This document shows, one piece after another, positions 5,889 through 6,824 of a stretch of DNA of 6,824 nucleotides (positions are counted from its first letter, which is position 1; each line of letters starts with the position of its first letter). The DNA is from Pseudomonadota bacterium. Its GTDB lineage: Bacteria > Pseudomonadota > Alphaproteobacteria > Sphingomonadales > Sphingomonadaceae. The position numbers and the translations under genes were made by a program. The notes beneath the pieces were generated by a model. The model worked only from the letters and a program-made list of their open reading frames with translations. It made no database searches and was not told where the DNA came from. Location of the stretch: the NCBI GenBank assembly GCA_023392555.1, contig JAEVYW010000013.1:1-6824 (forward strand). The letters run 5' to 3'.

Positions 5889-6824
5889 CGCGCCGCCTCC
5901 GCCGGGAACATGTGCGTGGTCTTGTCCCATTTGGGCGTGCGTCCTCCAAGGTGCAGCCCGACGGCGCGAGCGGCAGCGAGCATTGCGATGAGATTGCCGA
6001 CGAACAGGCGCGGGACGGAGAGCATGCCCTCCTCCCAGCCGTAAGCTCGGGCAGTGAAGACGGCTCGCATCAGCACGCGCCAGGCGAGCAGCCAGGCGTT
6101 GATCGTGAGAAGCGCGCCGAGCAGCGGGTCAATGCGGACCTCGACGGGTGCGCCGAGCGATCGCGCAAGCCAGATCTGGCTCCACAGGAATGCCGCGGCG
6201 TAGGCAGCGATGAGCAAAAGAGCGGCGAGTGGCCCGCGGCGGTCGCGAAGGCGCATCCAGCGCTCTCCAATGCCGCCGCGCCAGCCGAGGCGGTCCCATC
6301 CTGCAAGCGCGATGCCTCCGAGCCAGCGCGCCTTTTGCCGAACGGCTGCTCCGAGCGTCGCCGGAAAATGTCCGCGGCTGGCGACGACCGAGCGGTCGCC
6401 GGGGACAGCGGGAATGCGGACGAACATCGTCTTGAGGCCAAGCTCGCCGACGATGAGGCCAAGCTCGTAATCCTCGGTCAGGCTGGTTCCGGCGAATGGC
6501 CTGCCATCGTGCATCGCCGCGAGCCGGCAGAGTGGCTCGCGTGCGATCGCACAGCCCACCCCGGCGAGCGGGATTGCTGCACCGACCGCCTCGCGGACAA
6601 CCAATTCCTTGGCATGGGCTTCGGCGAACTCGTCGCAGTAATGGCCGGATATCCAGCGCGAATGGGGATCGATCAGCGGCAGGACCGGAAGCTGAATGAT
6701 CCCCGCGCGGTCGATCAGCCGGTTAAACAGGCTGAGCTCAAGCGGATGAACCAGGTCCTCCGCATCGTGGAGAACGATGGCTTTCGCTGGCGCGTCGTTC
6801 TCCGTTTCATGGGCGATCAGGGCG
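5885..6824 (-). CDS. nfrB: NfrB-like family 2 membrane glycosyltransferase, 5' end beyond window
   Basis: 312 C-terminal residues are visible; the frame stays open to base 6824, so the start lies to the right, and the TTG at 6604 is an internal leucine. It is a processive-type GT2 enzyme of the inner membrane. Visible motifs in order are D-A-E-D at 20-23 (metal-binding acidic cluster) followed by H-P-L-E-L, the stretch GHYCDEFAEAHAKELV at 60-75, the catalytic-base T-E-D at 116-118, and Q-K-A-R-W at 163-167 (QxxRW, acceptor or product binding). Hydrophobic spans follow near 199-220, 235-256 and 271-290. The ending W-D-K-T-T-H-x-F-P at 299-306 is characteristic of NfrB, which with NfrA makes and exports the glycan that phage N4 uses as receptor in E. 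coli. Unlike E. coli NfrB (about 745 residues) it stops here, without the C-terminal MshEN c-di-GMP-binding domain. It overlaps the NfrA-like gene by ATGA. Confidence 0.85.
   Translation of the reverse strand, partial: ALIAHETENDAPAKAIVLHDAEDLVHPLELSLFNRLIDRAGIIQLPVLPLIDPHSRWISGHYCDEFAEAHAKELVVREAVGAAIPLAGVGCAIAREPLCRLAAMHDGRPFAGTSLTEDYELGLIVGELGLKTMFVRIPAVPGDRSVVASRGHFPATLGAAVRQKARWLGGIALAGWDRLGWRGGIGERWMRLRDRRGPLAALLLIAAYAAAFLWSQIWLARSLGAPVEVRIDPLLGALLTINAWLLAWRVLMRAVFTARAYGWEEGMLSVPRLFVGNLIAMLAAARAVGLHLGGRTPKWDKTTHMFPAEAAR
5896..5900 (-). promoter_or_regulatory. Shine-Dalgarno GGAGG deciding the start of the NfrA-like gene
   Basis: On the minus strand GGAGG lies 7 nt before the ATG at 5888, inside the last codons of the NfrB-like gene. 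The alternative ATG at 5930 has no such sequence, and 5888 also gives the ATGA stop/start overlap. Both facts point to 5888 as the real start. Confidence 0.75.

Noticed and set aside
5889..5930. Upstream ATG at 5930 as start of the NfrA-like gene
   Set aside because: It would put hydrophilic residues before the signal sequence, deepen the overlap with the upstream gene and lacks a Shine-Dalgarno sequence.
4732..5949. A 405-codon minus-strand frame longer than the chosen NfrA-like gene
   Set aside because: The product is extremely arginine-, proline- and serine-rich and has no signal or motifs. The chosen frame has a signal sequence, outer-membrane-like motifs, GGAGG and an ATGA overlap.

Overview
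This GC-rich, gene-dense window looks like ordinary chromosome from an alphaproteobacterium, most likely a sphingomonad. The assignment rests on strong G/C third-position preference, a TIGR02186/Alph_Pro_TM protein coupled to a TauE/SafE-type (TSUP) carrier, which is a typically alphaproteobacterial pairing, and the style of the outer-membrane and glycosyltransferase genes. It is an inference from gene content, not from a marker gene. No rRNA, tRNA, CRISPR array, insertion sequence or phage gene was seen.

Layout, left to right. (1) Positions 1-1281, plus strand: the C-terminal part of an ArnT/PMT-type membrane glycosyltransferase, cut by the left edge. (2) It converges, across 9 bp containing most of a small hairpin, on a minus-strand HerA/DUF87 hexameric ATPase (1291-2973). 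(3) An 82-bp gap with nested inverted repeats separates the HerA gene from a translationally coupled pair: TSUP carrier (3817-4725), then TIGR02186 membrane-anchored periplasmic protein (3056-3820), overlapping by 4 bp (GTGA). (4) A 65-bp gap with a hairpin abutting the TSUP start codon. (5) A second coupled pair, sharing ATGA: an NfrB-like family 2 glycosyltransferase (5885-6824, cut by the right edge), then a protein ending in a domain resembling the C-terminal part of phage N4 adsorption protein A, NfrA (4791-5888).

All five genes from 6824 down to 1291 point the same way. Two 4-bp overlaps show at least two co-translated pairs, and short gaps would allow one long operon, although the structured gaps may mark internal promoters or processing points. 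The functional themes are surface glycan synthesis or export (NfrB/NfrA-like, perhaps the ArnT-like enzyme), export of a small anion such as a sulfur oxyanion (TSUP with TIGR02186), and DNA handling (HerA).

The most interesting part is the right end. It resembles a reduced version of the NfrA/NfrB system, known in E. coli as a c-di-GMP-controlled glycan system and phage N4 receptor. Here the glycosyltransferase ends before the position of the C-terminal c-di-GMP-binding MshEN domain, and the NfrA-like protein carries a Pro/Tyr-rich linker instead of TPR repeats.
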